Below, one piece after another: positions 34,543 to 46,129 of a stretch of 64,000 nt of DNA (positions are counted from its first letter, which is position 1; each line of letters begins with the position of its first letter). This DNA is from Rutpela maculata (lineage: Eukaryota; Arthropoda; Insecta; Coleoptera; Cerambycidae), in contig OW386291.2 of NCBI GenBank assembly GCA_936432065.2, positions 103,791,823 through 103,855,822 on the forward strand, written 5' to 3'. A model generated the notes under the pieces. The model was not told the DNA's origin. It made no database searches and saw only the letters and a list, made by a program, of their open reading frames with translations. A program made the translations under genes and the position numbers.

Positions 34543-35524
34543 CTTGCAACCCTTTATTACATAACTAGGTACACTATTATGTCCCATCGCTTTCTTTGGT
34601 TTTAGTTCATATATTGCCTTAATGACATCGGCATCAGTAATTTTCGAAATATTGAATAATTCCAAATCTCCACCATCAATTACACCATTGACACTTCTTG
34701 TTGAATTTATTTTTATAGGTATTTGAAATACAGACTTAAAATTATTGGCGAAGCCTTGAGTAATAGACCTCCCCCCTGATAGAACCTCATTATTTAGAAC
34801 CATTTCTCTGGGTATTCCAGATTTGTTATTATTTTTCGTTTTAACAAAATTCAAAAATTGCTTGTTTAATATTAGACTCAACGTTTGTAATATAATTTTT
34901 GTAAGCTATTTTGGTGTCCCTTTTTTATTTTAGTCCTCGAATTATTATAATCAATTTTACATTGTTCTAATTTTGTTTTTTTATATAACTTCCGATTTTT
35001 TTTCTTTGGTCCTGATATCTCGTCTAATTTGAAGGGTGTACCAGGGAGGAAATTTATTACTCTTAGTCTTTACTTTTCGAACACAGTTGTCAAATACATT
35101 TTACAGTAAGTCATAAAACGTGTCCAATGTCTTATCTACATCAGATATTGATTTTAATACATTCCAGTCTACTTGGTGTAACTGATAACACAGATTTAAG
35201 AAAACAGCTTGTTTAAAATTATAATATAGAGTACCTAAGTTTGTTGAACATATATTTAGATAATAGTTTATTTCAACATCTACTTTTAGACTGGGATGAT
35301 TATCATCTTCCTTTACAAATGGTTCATGACGTCTTTCTACTAGGCACTGCTCATTTGATACAACAATATCTAATTTCCTGTAATCATTTACATTAGGAAT
35401 GTTATTGTATTGCACGCCTCCTACCCAGTTACAAAATATGGAATTGTGTATTTCAACATTAATATCCTTAAATCTTAAAAACTGTCGGGAGACCCATCCA
35501 TATTTACTCACTTGCCATATGGGT
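34543..35524 (-). pseudogene. LINE C, segment 4 (endonuclease end and linker)
   Basis: ORF 35101-35511 reads LDIVVSNEQCLVE and then HPSLKVDVEI, the C-terminal part of an APE-type endonuclease followed by the linker. After a frameshift ORF 34315-34881 continues the linker (NNKSGIPREMVLNNEV, FANNFKSVF) to LKPKKAMGHNSVPSYVIKGCK, where the hAT element interrupts it. Residues of that ORF left of 34551 are hAT sequence. The LINE copy is 5' truncated near 35524 because no endonuclease N-terminus is found. Confidence 0.82.
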
Positions 35525-37675
35525 TGTAGAAGAGGGTAGTCCTAGGCGTAACATCAGTGGCATAATAGTAGTGGTGCATCGCCCGTTACGGAAAAAAGCA
35601 CGTTATTTATTAACCGGTTGGTAAAGCACGGATTTGGTTGAAATTTTATTATAGGTTCCTAATATTAAATACTCAAATCCCTAATTTTCAAAAATTACAG
35701 CTATTGCTCAGAAAACTATAGAAAAGGAAAGTTCGGAGAAATCCACAGAATTGAAAAAAATGTAAAATGTGAGGAAAATGATTCTTTAAAAATGTACCAA
35801 AATAAAATGGTTCTAAGATTTCTGTGGCTTCAAAAAGTATAATATTTATTAGAAAATTACCAAATTTTGAAAAGAAATGAATATTGAAAACTTTAAAGAT
35901 AAAATTCATAAAAAATTAATAAAAATATTTGAATATGAAATAATTTAAGTTTTAAAATTCTTTTTATACATATGATAATTTATTTATATTTTAACTATAT
36001 TTTCATCAAAATCACCTTATCGTCTTCATCAATTAAGACAGTAGACTATTTTCATAAAAGTCCTTAATTGTTTAAGTGTTTAGCGATGTATTAAAGACAA
36101 ATAATTTTTCGGGTGGCATTTTACAGCCAATGTTACTTATTTTTATGCCCAGTTGACAAATATTGATATTTCAATTTTTAATATTAGTCAGGTCTATGCT
36201 CTATCCTCAAGTCATTTATATACCAATGCTTACACAGTATTCAGGTTTTAAATAACGTGACCTTTAGCATCACACTAACAAGTAATTTCTACAAACACCA
36301 AAACACCGAATACTACATTGAATTCACTGAAAGTTAACTCATTATATGAAGATTATTAAAACTTTAATCGTTGCTTATAGGGTTCATTGTTTTGATATTC
36401 TAGGAAGATCAAAATAATATTAGTTGAAATCTCGTACTCGAAAAGAATAAATGCTACATTTCCTGAAAGTAGAAATTATGAATGAAATCAATAAATTAGT
36501 CCAGTCTATTTAGATGAAAAAGGTGCGTTATTATGGAAATACTCTGAATTTAAGGGATTTGAATGAAACCTTTTACAATAATGATAATCAATTTAAAAGT
36601 TTATTCGTTAAAAAAGCGAGCAAATAATAATAGTTTTGAAAAAACTCCAAAGAATTAATATTTCCTCAAAATATATATTGAAACTGTGATAACTCAAACA
36701 ATTTAAATGATACAATTACGAAAAAAATCATACAGGAGTTTTCGAGAGTATTGTTTGCGATTTTAATATTACAATTTCAAAATTCAAAATGATAGACGAT
36801 ACAAAGTGTGGCATTGTACAGATTCATCGAATTGGAACACATATTGCCAAGATAATAAAAGATACACATACGCCCCCACTCACTTTTTATGTGAAATTTA
36901 ATTCTCTACAACTTTATTCGTATAGTTTTTTTCACAACTTTTACCATTTTGGCCGCGTCTTCATTTTAATGTGGGTATTGGTTCCTACATATTTTATGTC
37001 TACGTAGTGATAGTCACATTGGAGCCGCCATTTTGACTTTAGCCAATTTTTGGAATTCTCTGGGGTTCAGAAAGGTACGCCTTACCTCCATGCTTAATTT
37101 CAAGTTTTTAACTCATCATGAAGCACCCAACATTTCACCGGGCACACAAATATAGGTAAAACATTGTTACCGTCTGTTTTATATAAAAGTAGAGTGTAAC
37201 CATGTATATACTTATGTCTATGAATTATGAACTAGGAACTTGAAATTGGGCTTGAAGGTAGGAAGTACCTTCACAAAAAAATACAAATGCTTGAAAAATT
37301 CGAAACGGTGGCTCAAGTCAACTTATGATTTTTAACGATACCCATAGCGAAGCGCGGACATCTTGCTAGTCCCATTTGAAGAATAGAATATAGTAACAAC
37401 AAATATAAGCTTCGAAAAAGGAGACCTACAGCTGTGGAAAAATTAGTAAATTTAGCACATACGACTTTCTACTTCGACTATTTTCTCGAATTTCGTGAAA
37501 ACAATAAGTATATTGATGTAATTATAAAAATCCATATAACATCTGAAAGTACATAATTCAGTCTTTAATGTCCGCCATACAGAATATCGATATCTTATTT
37601 ATTAAATACGTTAACGCCATTTGAAATGTAATATATGAGAGGCAGAAATTATTATTTTTATTTTTTTTTTTTAAA
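35525..37675. other. No recognisable gene
   Basis: This is very AT-rich sequence without good open frames; ORFs at 35688-35909 and 36789-37007 look accidental. GGAGCCGCCATTTTGAC near 37021 resembles motifs in other repeats of the window. No inverted ends were noticed. Confidence 0.55.
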
Positions 37676-38170
37676 TTGTCTTTCACCCCGATACGCGATC
37701 ATATAACACTTGGAAATATAACACTCCCATATCGTAATGAAATAAAATATCTAGGATCAATCCTAGATAAAAAGTTAACTTGGAAGTCACACATTGAGTA
37801 TATGATCACCAAATGTCAGAAAGGAATTAATTTCTTAAAATTAACGTCAAAAACTTGGTGGGGTGCAGATCCACAAATTTCAATTCTTTTTTATAGGTCG
37901 TACATTCGATCAATTATAGATTACGGTTGCACTCTATATGGATCCGCTAGTAAGTCTGTGCTAAATAAAATGTAATGTAATGTAATGCAAAATAAAGCTC
38001 TTCGTACATGTACCGGTGCAATGAATTCAACCCCAATCGAACCTTTGCGTGTAGAGTCCAAAAAACCTCCTCTTTTCCTCAGGAGAGAGTTCCTTTCTGA
38101 AAAAAATGTTTTAAAATTAAATATAAAAAATCCTGCTATGATGGACAGAATACACCACCTAAATATCTTG
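37676..38170 (+). pseudogene. LINE E, segment 1 (RT thumb)
   Basis: The remnant starts in the thumb (TLPYRNEIKYLGSILDKKLTW) and continues FYRSYIRSIIDYGCTLYG, then a short frame break near 37970 and MQNKALRTCTGAMNSTP to HHLNIL, where the Harbinger element interrupts. The RT core is missing, so it is 5' truncated. The continuation LDLTDKFWEKR is at 39005, after the insertion. Confidence 0.85.
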
Positions 38171-39004
38171 AGGCGGCTACAGACGTAACTGCATACTTGA
38201 GCGGTATGCATGCGCAAGGTTAATGTACAAGTATACTGGAACGTGTGTATTATAATACTTGTACAAGTATTGTGATTGTACAAGTGACATGAGACTTCAT
38301 GAAATTCTATATTGTATACTTGTACAATTGTACATGTTGGGTTTGTGCAAGTATACTTGAGCGTGTGTTCGGCAGGTCGGCAGACTTGTGTAAACAGGTA
38401 ATAGTAGACTTGGTGAACCTGTGCGATGACGAGCGATTTGAGAAAAAGACATCGCAAGATTTTAGAAGAATTTATAACGATATATGAAAGTAAGCCATAT
38501 CTTTGGCTTATAAAATCGAAAGATTACCATGATAAGATGAAAAGAGAAGCGGTATACAGTAAATTGGCAGATAAACTAAAAGAAATAGAGCCAAATGCCG
38601 ATCGGGAGAAAGTGGTAAAGAACAAATTACAGGAAGGAGAAGAAAAAAGTTGAAAAAACTCGGTGGTCAGGGGCGGGTACAGAAGATGTTTATGAATCCA
38701 CCTTGTGGTACTACCATTTTAAGAGATTAATGTGCGAATACTCCTTCCTTTTTTTTAACCACTTCTTACACCACACACTACGTTTTTTTCCGTTGTTTTT
38801 TGAGAATTAAAACAAACGCAGTTAAAACAAGCGTGTCGTCTTCATCCGTTGATGACATTTTTATTCTTTATTCGCGTTTAACTGTCACTGCACAACTGTT
38901 CAAGTATACTTTTGCGTGTGGCGGCGACGCAAATTTCAGTATATTTGTACAATAAACTTGCGCATGCATACTGTTCAATTATGCAGTTACGTCTGTAGCC
39001 GCCT
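38171..39004. mobile_element. PIF/Harbinger-type element, 834 bp, carrying a MADF gene remnant
   Basis: The ends are near-perfect inverted repeats starting AGGCGGCTACAGACGTAAC and extending about 45 bp. The flanks are TTG (38168-38170) and TTA (39005-39007), a 3-bp TTA duplication with one change. Collapsing it restores LINE E as N-I-L-D-L-T in frame. The TSD and the MADF gene both fit PIF/Harbinger. The transposase is absent, so it is an internally deleted copy. Confidence 0.9.
38426..38760 (+). pseudogene. MADF-domain protein of the Harbinger element, frameshifted
   Basis: The first part (38426-38653) reads EEFITIYESKPYLWLIKSKD, then Y..K..R..AY-type spacing to REKVVKNK, the N-terminal half of a MADF (Adf-1-like, Myb-related) DNA-binding domain. 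After a short disrupted stretch, another frame (38655-38755) gives TRWSGAGTEDVYESTLWYYH and FKRLMCEYSF, matching the second half of the domain. PIF/Harbinger elements encode such a DNA-binding partner beside the transposase. It is inactive because of the frameshift and truncation. Confidence 0.82.
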
Positions 39005-40250
39005 TTAGATCTTACTGACAAATTCTGGGAGAAAAGAAATTCCCCACCTCTGTGCATAGGATATCGTGAAGTATTACAAGTTTCTAAAAATATCAACCAA
39101 CACCACTTTCTCCCTCAGGTCGAATCTTTTGACTTGATAAGTCAGTCGTATATATTATTCCCTAATTATACAGAAAATCCCAGAGTAAATGAAGTCATCC
39201 TCCAAAACATCTTAGAAAAACTTCCTACTGCTATGCATTCCTATACAGATGCCTCAAAATGACTCCAGATCAGTTCTCTTGGCAATAAGCAATACTTATA
39301 ATCCTATATCCAGCATGTGTCACCCTTTCATTAATTTAATTAAACACTATAATTATTTATTGAAAATATCTGGGTTTAAAATTAATTATATATGGGTTAA
39401 AGCTCACAGCGGCATAAAATTCAATGAAAAAGTCGACATATTGGCCAAAGACAGTGTCGAACATGCAGATCCTGTAGACAGTCTGTGTCTACAGGACGGT
39501 ATAAATATTAGCAAAGCGAGATTAAATAAAAAATGGACTTCTCACTGGCACGAATATTGTTTTACTACGCCTACAAGATATACCCATATCCAAATAGAAA
39601 TTCCTAAGGAACCTTGGTTCCACTTTTTTCATATCCCTAGGAAATATACTACTACACTTATTAGGTTGAGATTTGGACATGGTTGCTACCCTCTACATTT
39701 AAATAAAATAGGAATCTTACCGACCAAAATATGTGAAATTTGTAATGTTGTAGGCGATTTGGACCATTTATTTTTTAACTGTGCTAAACATTCATCTGGA
39801 CGTGACCAACTGTATGCAGATATTCTGAACCTTAACATTCAAATGTCAGTCAATCTATTACACCTATTAGCTCTAAATGATAATAGAGTGAATGCAGTTA
39901 TTATACGCTTTTTGAAAACGTCTGGTCTGAAAGTATAAATGTGTAACTAATAGATTCGTTCCCTATATGTCTCACTTTTGTTTTAATTTTACCTAATTCC
40001 CATTTACCGTAGTCTATTATAGTGTGTCTAACAAAATGCCCTGAAAGACTCCTGGACGAGAAGAATGTGCATTCGTACCTTCCCTTGGACCTTCTTTATA
40101 ATTTCCTGTTTTTTTGGATTAGGATGGGTTTAGGGTAATATATGTATAGATGTGTGCTGCGTGTATATGTGTGCAAATGTGTTTATCCCATTAGTTTTAT
40201 ATATATATTAATTGTCTTTCAAAGTGCAGTATTTTACAAAATAAATTTTT
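39005..40250 (+). pseudogene. LINE E, segment 2 (RNase H remnant and zinc-like tail)
   Basis: Coding resumes as LDLTDKFWEKRNSPPLCIGY. An RNase H starts at SYTDASK (near 39242-39260) but a stop and a deletion remove its middle. ORF 39249-39938 then gives DSRSVLLAIS, YIWVKAHSGI..NE..D.LAKD (the C-terminal RNase H block), then TTLIRLRFGHG and CEICNVVGDLDHLFFNC, a zinc-like motif. The 3' UTR runs to about 40250 with an AATAAA-like signal. This is an RNase H-bearing LINE different from the 3.46-kb family. Confidence 0.82.
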
Positions 40251-41517
40251 ATATAATTCCTTTCACCACATACATGTTATAATGTAGTGTATTAAGAGTA
40301 CGATACTATAATATAAAGCTGTTTTATAAAAGATTATAAAAATGGCAGCTGTTTAACTAAAATAAGCGACAAATTTCATATCCCGTAACTTTATCAATTA
40401 TTACCAGTTAATAATTTAAAAACGTTTTTTGAAAAACAAATATATACTCGAATTACATGGTAATATTGACTTTATAATATTTTTTGAATTTCGTCATTTG
40501 GTCCTTTCTGTCAAAAGTTGTATCACTTTTAGTGTAGCGCGCGCGCGCGCGACTTTGCACCTTCGAAGCACGCTCGAGTATCGTTCCACTGAATTCCGTT
40601 CCGAGCGTTAGTTCCAAAATTTCTAGCTCTGACAGATTTGTTCATAATATAAAATTGTGTACATATTTTTATGCGAGGTTTTCTCCTCTTTCTTTTTGTT
40701 CTCTTATCATTTTCCGAGAAAAATCAAATTAACAAAGTTATTTACAAAACCATATTTGTACATGTTGTTTGTTGTTAAAGAAAAAAAATTGCACATACAT
40801 TTTTGGTCATTATTTCTAGTATTTTTGAGAATATTCTCTCAAATTTTCAACTAAACTTTACTTCAGAATTTCCGAAACAAAAATCTAAATGCACTGATGC
40901 ATGATGATTGCAATGAAATAAATCCGGAATGAATTATTTATAAAGATGTTTTTTAATCACAGCAAGAAAAACAGAGAATAAATGAGCATGTTTAGTCTAA
41001 AGAGTTATTCTTCTATGCATGAAACATATATTCGAATTATCAAATAAAGTTTCAAGCGTTCTGAATTGTATGCAGAACACCGATAGGAAACAAGTCAGTT
41101 TGAAAAATTGAAGATTGTTATTTTCACTTTCACAAAAATAGAAAAAAGCGAGTGGGGCAAGCTGGCTGCGGCCATAGAAAGCATCAGATAAATCAAGCGA
41201 CGGTTTTTATTCAAATCATACGAGTGTTTCCATTGTGTTCGAAAATAACACCGATAGAAGTTGAATATCGGGCTGGTATCTCTAAAGGCTGGTTGAATGT
41301 TCGATATGTTGAGGTGGAGGGCGTCCCGATTTGTGATTCGCTGAACACTGAATAAAATGTGATGTGGAAGTGAATTACGCTGAAAGGGAAACTAAATAAA
41401 TATTTAGCACAGGTTTCACGATTCAGAAAAATCTACGTTATTTCACTGCGCACAAAATGTATGTGGGTCATTGAATATACATATTTAAGACAAATTTCAG
41501 AAGATTGCGGAAGTTTC
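40251..41517. other. No recognisable gene
   Basis: Non-coding AT-rich sequence. A GCGCGCGCGCGCG run is near 40537-40551. ORFs here (40429-40611, 40657-40854, 41152-41355) show nothing familiar. Confidence 0.55.
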
Positions 41518-41745
41518 TTATAGTCCAGTGCAATTAGTCATTATAAAGGAAAGTGACGGAACCCAGCTATAATGAATGGATTTGAATGATTGTTTTTTAT
41601 TTCTTTTGCCATAAACTCAAAAGTTTACCCATTGGAAATTACCGCAATTTCGAAAATCCGTAAATTAAAAAAAAAAAAATTAGATATCTCATCAAAAAAA
41701 TACAATGATTTGAATTTTTAAATATTTCTTTTAAGGAAATAATGA

Positions 41746-43696
41746 GAGAGTTCGTCTAGTGATTTCAAAGACATCGGACGCGTTGAAGTTCGGTGCCAGT
41801 AATCTGGCCTAAATCCCGATTAAAAGCCGACACAATAGGACGAAATTACGCTGATGTGATAAGTGATAAATAATACGCAAAGTGATATGTAAAATAACAT
41901 TACAACAGTTAAGTTATATAGCTAATATTTAATTAATGTGGGTGATTAGAATATCTCAGTGCATAAAAAGTGGAAACCATAAATCAATCAACACTAAGGC
42001 TAAAGATAAGTCTACACTCGACTATACCACTTTACTTAAATTTATACCTATATGCTTTAAATGCTTGATAGTTCCTAGACAATAAATTAAAATAAGGGCA
42101 CTAAATATTTTTCTTTCAGCAAAAATATACAAACCAAACTATTACAAGAATACAAATAATAATTAATAGCCAAAACCGAATTTCTTTCAGCCAATCAAGA
42201 GAATTGCGCACGATATAATAATGGTGATAATAATAACCCGAAATAATTAGTAATGCATCGCTATTAAAGTGTGATTATACAGATTTCCTGTGTGAACCTT
42301 CAAGTGTGTTTTCTCATAATTACTAAAAATATTCAAAAAAAAAAAAAAAATGTAATCAAAATTGAATACGTAATGATCAGTGGCGCACTACTCTTAAAGT
42401 ATACCTTTCAGGTGAGGTTCTCATAATTGCTAAAAATATTCAAACGTTTAATTTGGATTAGTTTAGAAATAATCAATGGGGCACTGTCGGTGTGTAGCGT
42501 CCAGGCTGAATTCTTATGGCACCTCAATGTATGTATACGTGATTACAGGTTTCTCTCAGGAAAATGGTTTCCAAGAAAATACGCACAGAAAAGAGCAATC
42601 TTGATACCTAGAGCAACGGAAACTCAACTCAATAAATAGATCATATTCTGGTAGGCAGGGAGATGACTTATAGTGTTCTGTCACCAATGGATACCCATAA
42701 AAGCTTGAAAAAGTTAAATACAAAGTGTCAACGTATAGAAGTTATATTTAAGTTTGTATAAGTGAATGTGTAAAATAATTTATACCTCGGCCTGATAAGA
42801 AATATTAGTTAGTGTTTAATTAGGTACAGAAACCAAAACTTTCCACAGTGCTTCCCTCTAACGCAGTAAATCATAGCATATACATAGTGCAGTGAAATCG
42901 TGTACCTGGAGACTTTAATGCACATATACTCCACACATGGTCTAACGAAAATGGAAACGCGCTGAAAAACCTAGCACACATGTTTGACTTAACAATAAGA
43001 AATACATGGAGTAAAAGTCAAACATGCATTAACACCTGGAGTAATGGAAGCTCAATCACACAAATAGACCATATTCTGGTAAGCAGAGAGATAAGGGAAA
43101 GGATCAAGAAGGTTAAAGCAAAAAGGACAACAGAAAACCTACTGAAGAAAACGCTAACACTGAACAGCACCAAACTAAAAATAGGGAGACCATGTTACCT
43201 GTGGAAAACAACAATCGAGAGGATCATGAACAAACTGGGAAAGGACCAAACATACTGGGAAAGAAAAGCGAGGGGAAAGAATGAATTTCACAAAGAAATC
43301 GGAGCGATATATACTCTACCAGAATCAGAAACGGAGGAATCAGAACTTTCAGAAGAAGAAGACCTGTAGAAACAGAAGTACAAAAATAGGAGCACAGATA
43401 GCAGCGACACAACGCGGCAACATATCTCACAAGAAGACCCAGAATAGGCAGAAGCCCAGAATCAAAAATACAAAAAAAGGGGGCTTAAACGCTCCCTCAC
43501 GACATAATGCGGTAACGCATCTCACAAATACCTACACCTCCCATCCCACATTCCTTTACCATGCGCCATGTGGCTCTCGCTGCTGGCAACAAGCATGACC
43601 TTAGTCCAACCCAGCGTGGACGTAGCAGGCCCAGCTGTATAACTTGGGAGTGGCAGCAATGCCTACCGCACTCTGGTAAATCAATCAATCAATCAA
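41746..43696 (+). mobile_element. Retroposon with 22-bp target duplication, endonuclease fragment but no RT
   Basis: It is flanked by a direct 22-bp repeat (ATTTCTTTTAAGGAAATAAT plus GA) at 41724-41745 and 43697-43718, and ends in a TCAA/AATC tail (43679-43696). The host palindrome's other arm, near 48065-48090, has one copy of that site. The 5' part is about 1.1 kb of non-coding sequence, followed by an endonuclease fragment. A short stretch near 42608-42665 (CATATTCTGGTAGGCAGGGA) repeats within the endonuclease at 43066-43090, so the element is internally rearranged. It would have needed another element's RT to move. Confidence 0.85.
42908..43369 (+). pseudogene. APE-type LINE endonuclease C-terminal fragment
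   Basis: The frame reads PGDFNAH, then NALKNLAHMFDLTIRNTW...TCINTWSNGSSITQIDHILVS, the GDFN and IDHILVS blocks of an APE-type endonuclease. It then continues into a basic stretch and an acidic end (ESETEESELSEEEDL). There is no RT. It lies inside the 41746-43696 retroposon. The charged tail is not endonuclease-like and may come from a fused ORF. Confidence 0.75.
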
Positions 43697-43843
43697 ATTT
43701 CTTTTAAGGAAATAATGATTGTTACAGTTTTCGAGGTTGTTTATAAAGAATTTGTAAAAAAATAAACTTTTAAAATCAATTACAACTTATGCTAAATATT
43801 ATAAATTTTAATGACATTTTTATTACAAGGATAATCACGTATA

Positions 43844-44110
43844 CTAATTGTCTTCGACGTTTTCGTTTTCGATGTCATTCATTAATATCATTGATGGAGC
43901 ATTTAAGCAGCTAACTCCTTCACATAGTAAATATGCTATAGAACAATTTAAGCCACTTTTTCTACATCCACAAGCAGGGCCACATTCAGTTTTACATGGA
44001 CAAAAAATCATTTTCAATAAATTTTCAGAAGCTGGTGGTTGATTCATTGTAACTAATACTACTAATTTTTTTTCCGTCCCCATTCTTTTGGCAACTTATC
44101 ATGTCCCATC
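43844..44110 (-). pseudogene. CXC-like tail of the cysteine-rich transposon protein (left arm of element 3)
   Basis: It reads MNQPPASENLLKMIFCPCKTECGPACGCRKSGLNCS, then LLCEGVSCLN and an acidic end. The residues C.CK..C...CGCRK.GL.CS...LC.G.SC.N form a Tesmin/TSO1-like CXC pattern. It is the 3' end of the gene whose middle is at 46130-47260, separated from it by LINE D. An inverted second copy is at 47620-47830. Confidence 0.8.
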
Positions 44111-44143
44111 CACAACTGTACTTGTAACTAAATCTAAATACAC

Positions 44144-46106
44144 CATGTGAAAGAAAAATACAAATCAATTCAATATTTTTGTATCCAACAACGATCTCAG
44201 AAATAAAAAAAATAATAAATCAAATGAAAACTAAAACAACTCCTGGAATAGATGGAATTACAGTTGCCACCTTAAGAGAAATCGCTGAGTATATTGTTAC
44301 TTCTTTATCTCTCTTAATTAATAAAGCAATAGCCGTAGAAGAATTTCCATCAGCCTTTAAGGTATCAATTGTAAAACCAATATATAAGAGTGGACGAAAA
44401 GAAGAAGTGACAAACTATAGGCCTATCTCGCTAATTACTAACCTTGCTAAAATTTTTGAAAAAGTGATCAAAACTAGAATTGTGTGTTATTTGGAGAAAT
44501 ACAAGTTACTAAATGACTCACAATTTGGTTTTAAAAAAAGTAAAAGTACCCAAGATGCAATTGCTTGCTTAGTTAGTAAAATATATCAGGCGCTGTATAG
44601 TCGACAAAAATGTTTAACGGTATTACCGACCTAAAAAAAGCTTTTGATACGGTATGCCATACTCAACTAATATGCAGCTTAGAAAGTTTAGGTTTCAGAG
44701 GTAATAGTAGAAACCTTTTAAAACCATATTTGAACAACCGAACTCAATATGCTGAGATAAATTCAGAACGAAGTCACCCTAACATTGTCGAATATGGCGT
44801 ACCGCAAGGCACTGTATTGGGGCCAGTACTTTTTATAATTTATATTAATTCATTATTTGACATGCAAACTTCTGGCTCTACCATAAGTTATGCTGCCGAT
44901 ACAGCCCTTTTCTTCACAGCACCAAACTGGGATGAATTAAAAAATAAAGTACAAAGTGACCTAGACAAAATAAAAAAATATTTTGATAGTAAAACTTGGA
45001 TAAAACAAATTATCTACCTTTTTACTTACACGATAGATCTGCTCCGACATTTGAGCAACTAACAATCAGTGACCACTTTAAAATATCACCGGTAATAGAT
45101 ATAAAATACTTAGGTATAAAAATAGATGCTAGACTAAAATGGGACACTCACGTAAATTATGTAATAAATAAAATAAGGAAAGTAGTTTATGGATTCAAGT
45201 GTTTAAGAGATGTTCTAGATAATAAACACCTAAAAATACTTTATCATTCACTTGTCGAAACACACCTAAACTATGGAATATTAGGATGGGGAGGAGTACT
45301 GGACCATCACTTGAAAAATTTGGAAATACTACAAAAGAGACTCTTAAAAATTATGTTTAAAAAGGATATCAGCTACCCATCCAATATTCTATTTAAAGAA
45401 GTAAAGGTTCTGGACATACGAATGTTATTCTTTTACCAATGTGTTCTATACCAGTGGTCTCCTGGTACTCATACCAAGACAATAGAGACTAGGTTTAACT
45501 TAGGAAATAATTTAATAGTTCCTAAAACAAGAACAACGTGCGGACAAAGATGTTTCACTTATTTGGGTCCTAGAGCATTTAACTCGTTACCTGTCGAAGT
45601 AAAAAATGTATCTAATTTTGGGAAATTTAAACATACACTGACAATATATTTTAGAAACACTCAGCCGAGATGAAATGCACACCATCATAAATCCAAAATC
45701 TTTTTTTAACAGTCTGTTTTAAAGTTTCAATGCTGCTTTCATAAAATAGGATACATAAGTTTAATTCTAAAAGTGTATATACATACTCAAATATTTGATC
45801 TAACCTGTCTGTGTATATTTGTATATATGTAAGTATGTCTATATGTGTGTATTTGTGTATAAATGTACGAAATATGCTCCCATATATGGATATATGTGTG
45901 TGTATATTATATATACTTAATACTTTTATATTGTTTTATTTAAAGTGTTCGTAATTATTTTAAAAATTTAAGTACTACTGTATACTTTTTTCCTTCATGC
46001 ACAGTGCGGTTTGCACTTATATGAAGTTTGTTACTTTATTTTACTGTATATTTTTATTATCTTGTATTTTTAGTATATTTTGTAAAATAAACTCTTTCTA
46101 TTCTAT
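44144..46106 (+). pseudogene. LINE D (Jockey/CR1-like), complete insertion with target duplication
   Basis: An 11-bp direct repeat TCTAAATACAC flanks it (44133-44143, 46107-46117); the undisturbed site is seen in the other arm of element 3 near 47548. Coding starts before the RT (KTKTTPGIDGI) and runs ...NYRPISLITNLAKIFEKV, LKKAFDTVCH, GVPQGTVLGPVLF, then YAAD at 44889-44900 in place of YADD, then the thumb (LGIKIDARLKW) to a stop at 45673. Frameshifts occur near 44620 and 45000. The 3' end has AATAAA and a TTCTA tail. It is 5' truncated, with no endonuclease. Confidence 0.9.
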
Positions 46107-46129
46107 TCTAAATACACTATTTTTATACA

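Noticed and set aside
34315..34551. C-terminal part of the 188-residue minus ORF as protein
   Set aside because: Left of 34551 the frame runs through the hAT subterminal GTAATT repeats, not LINE coding.
35688..35909. Phe-rich 73-residue ORF as a membrane protein
   Set aside because: Low-complexity Phe/Leu/Ile composition is expected from AT-rich DNA read in this frame.
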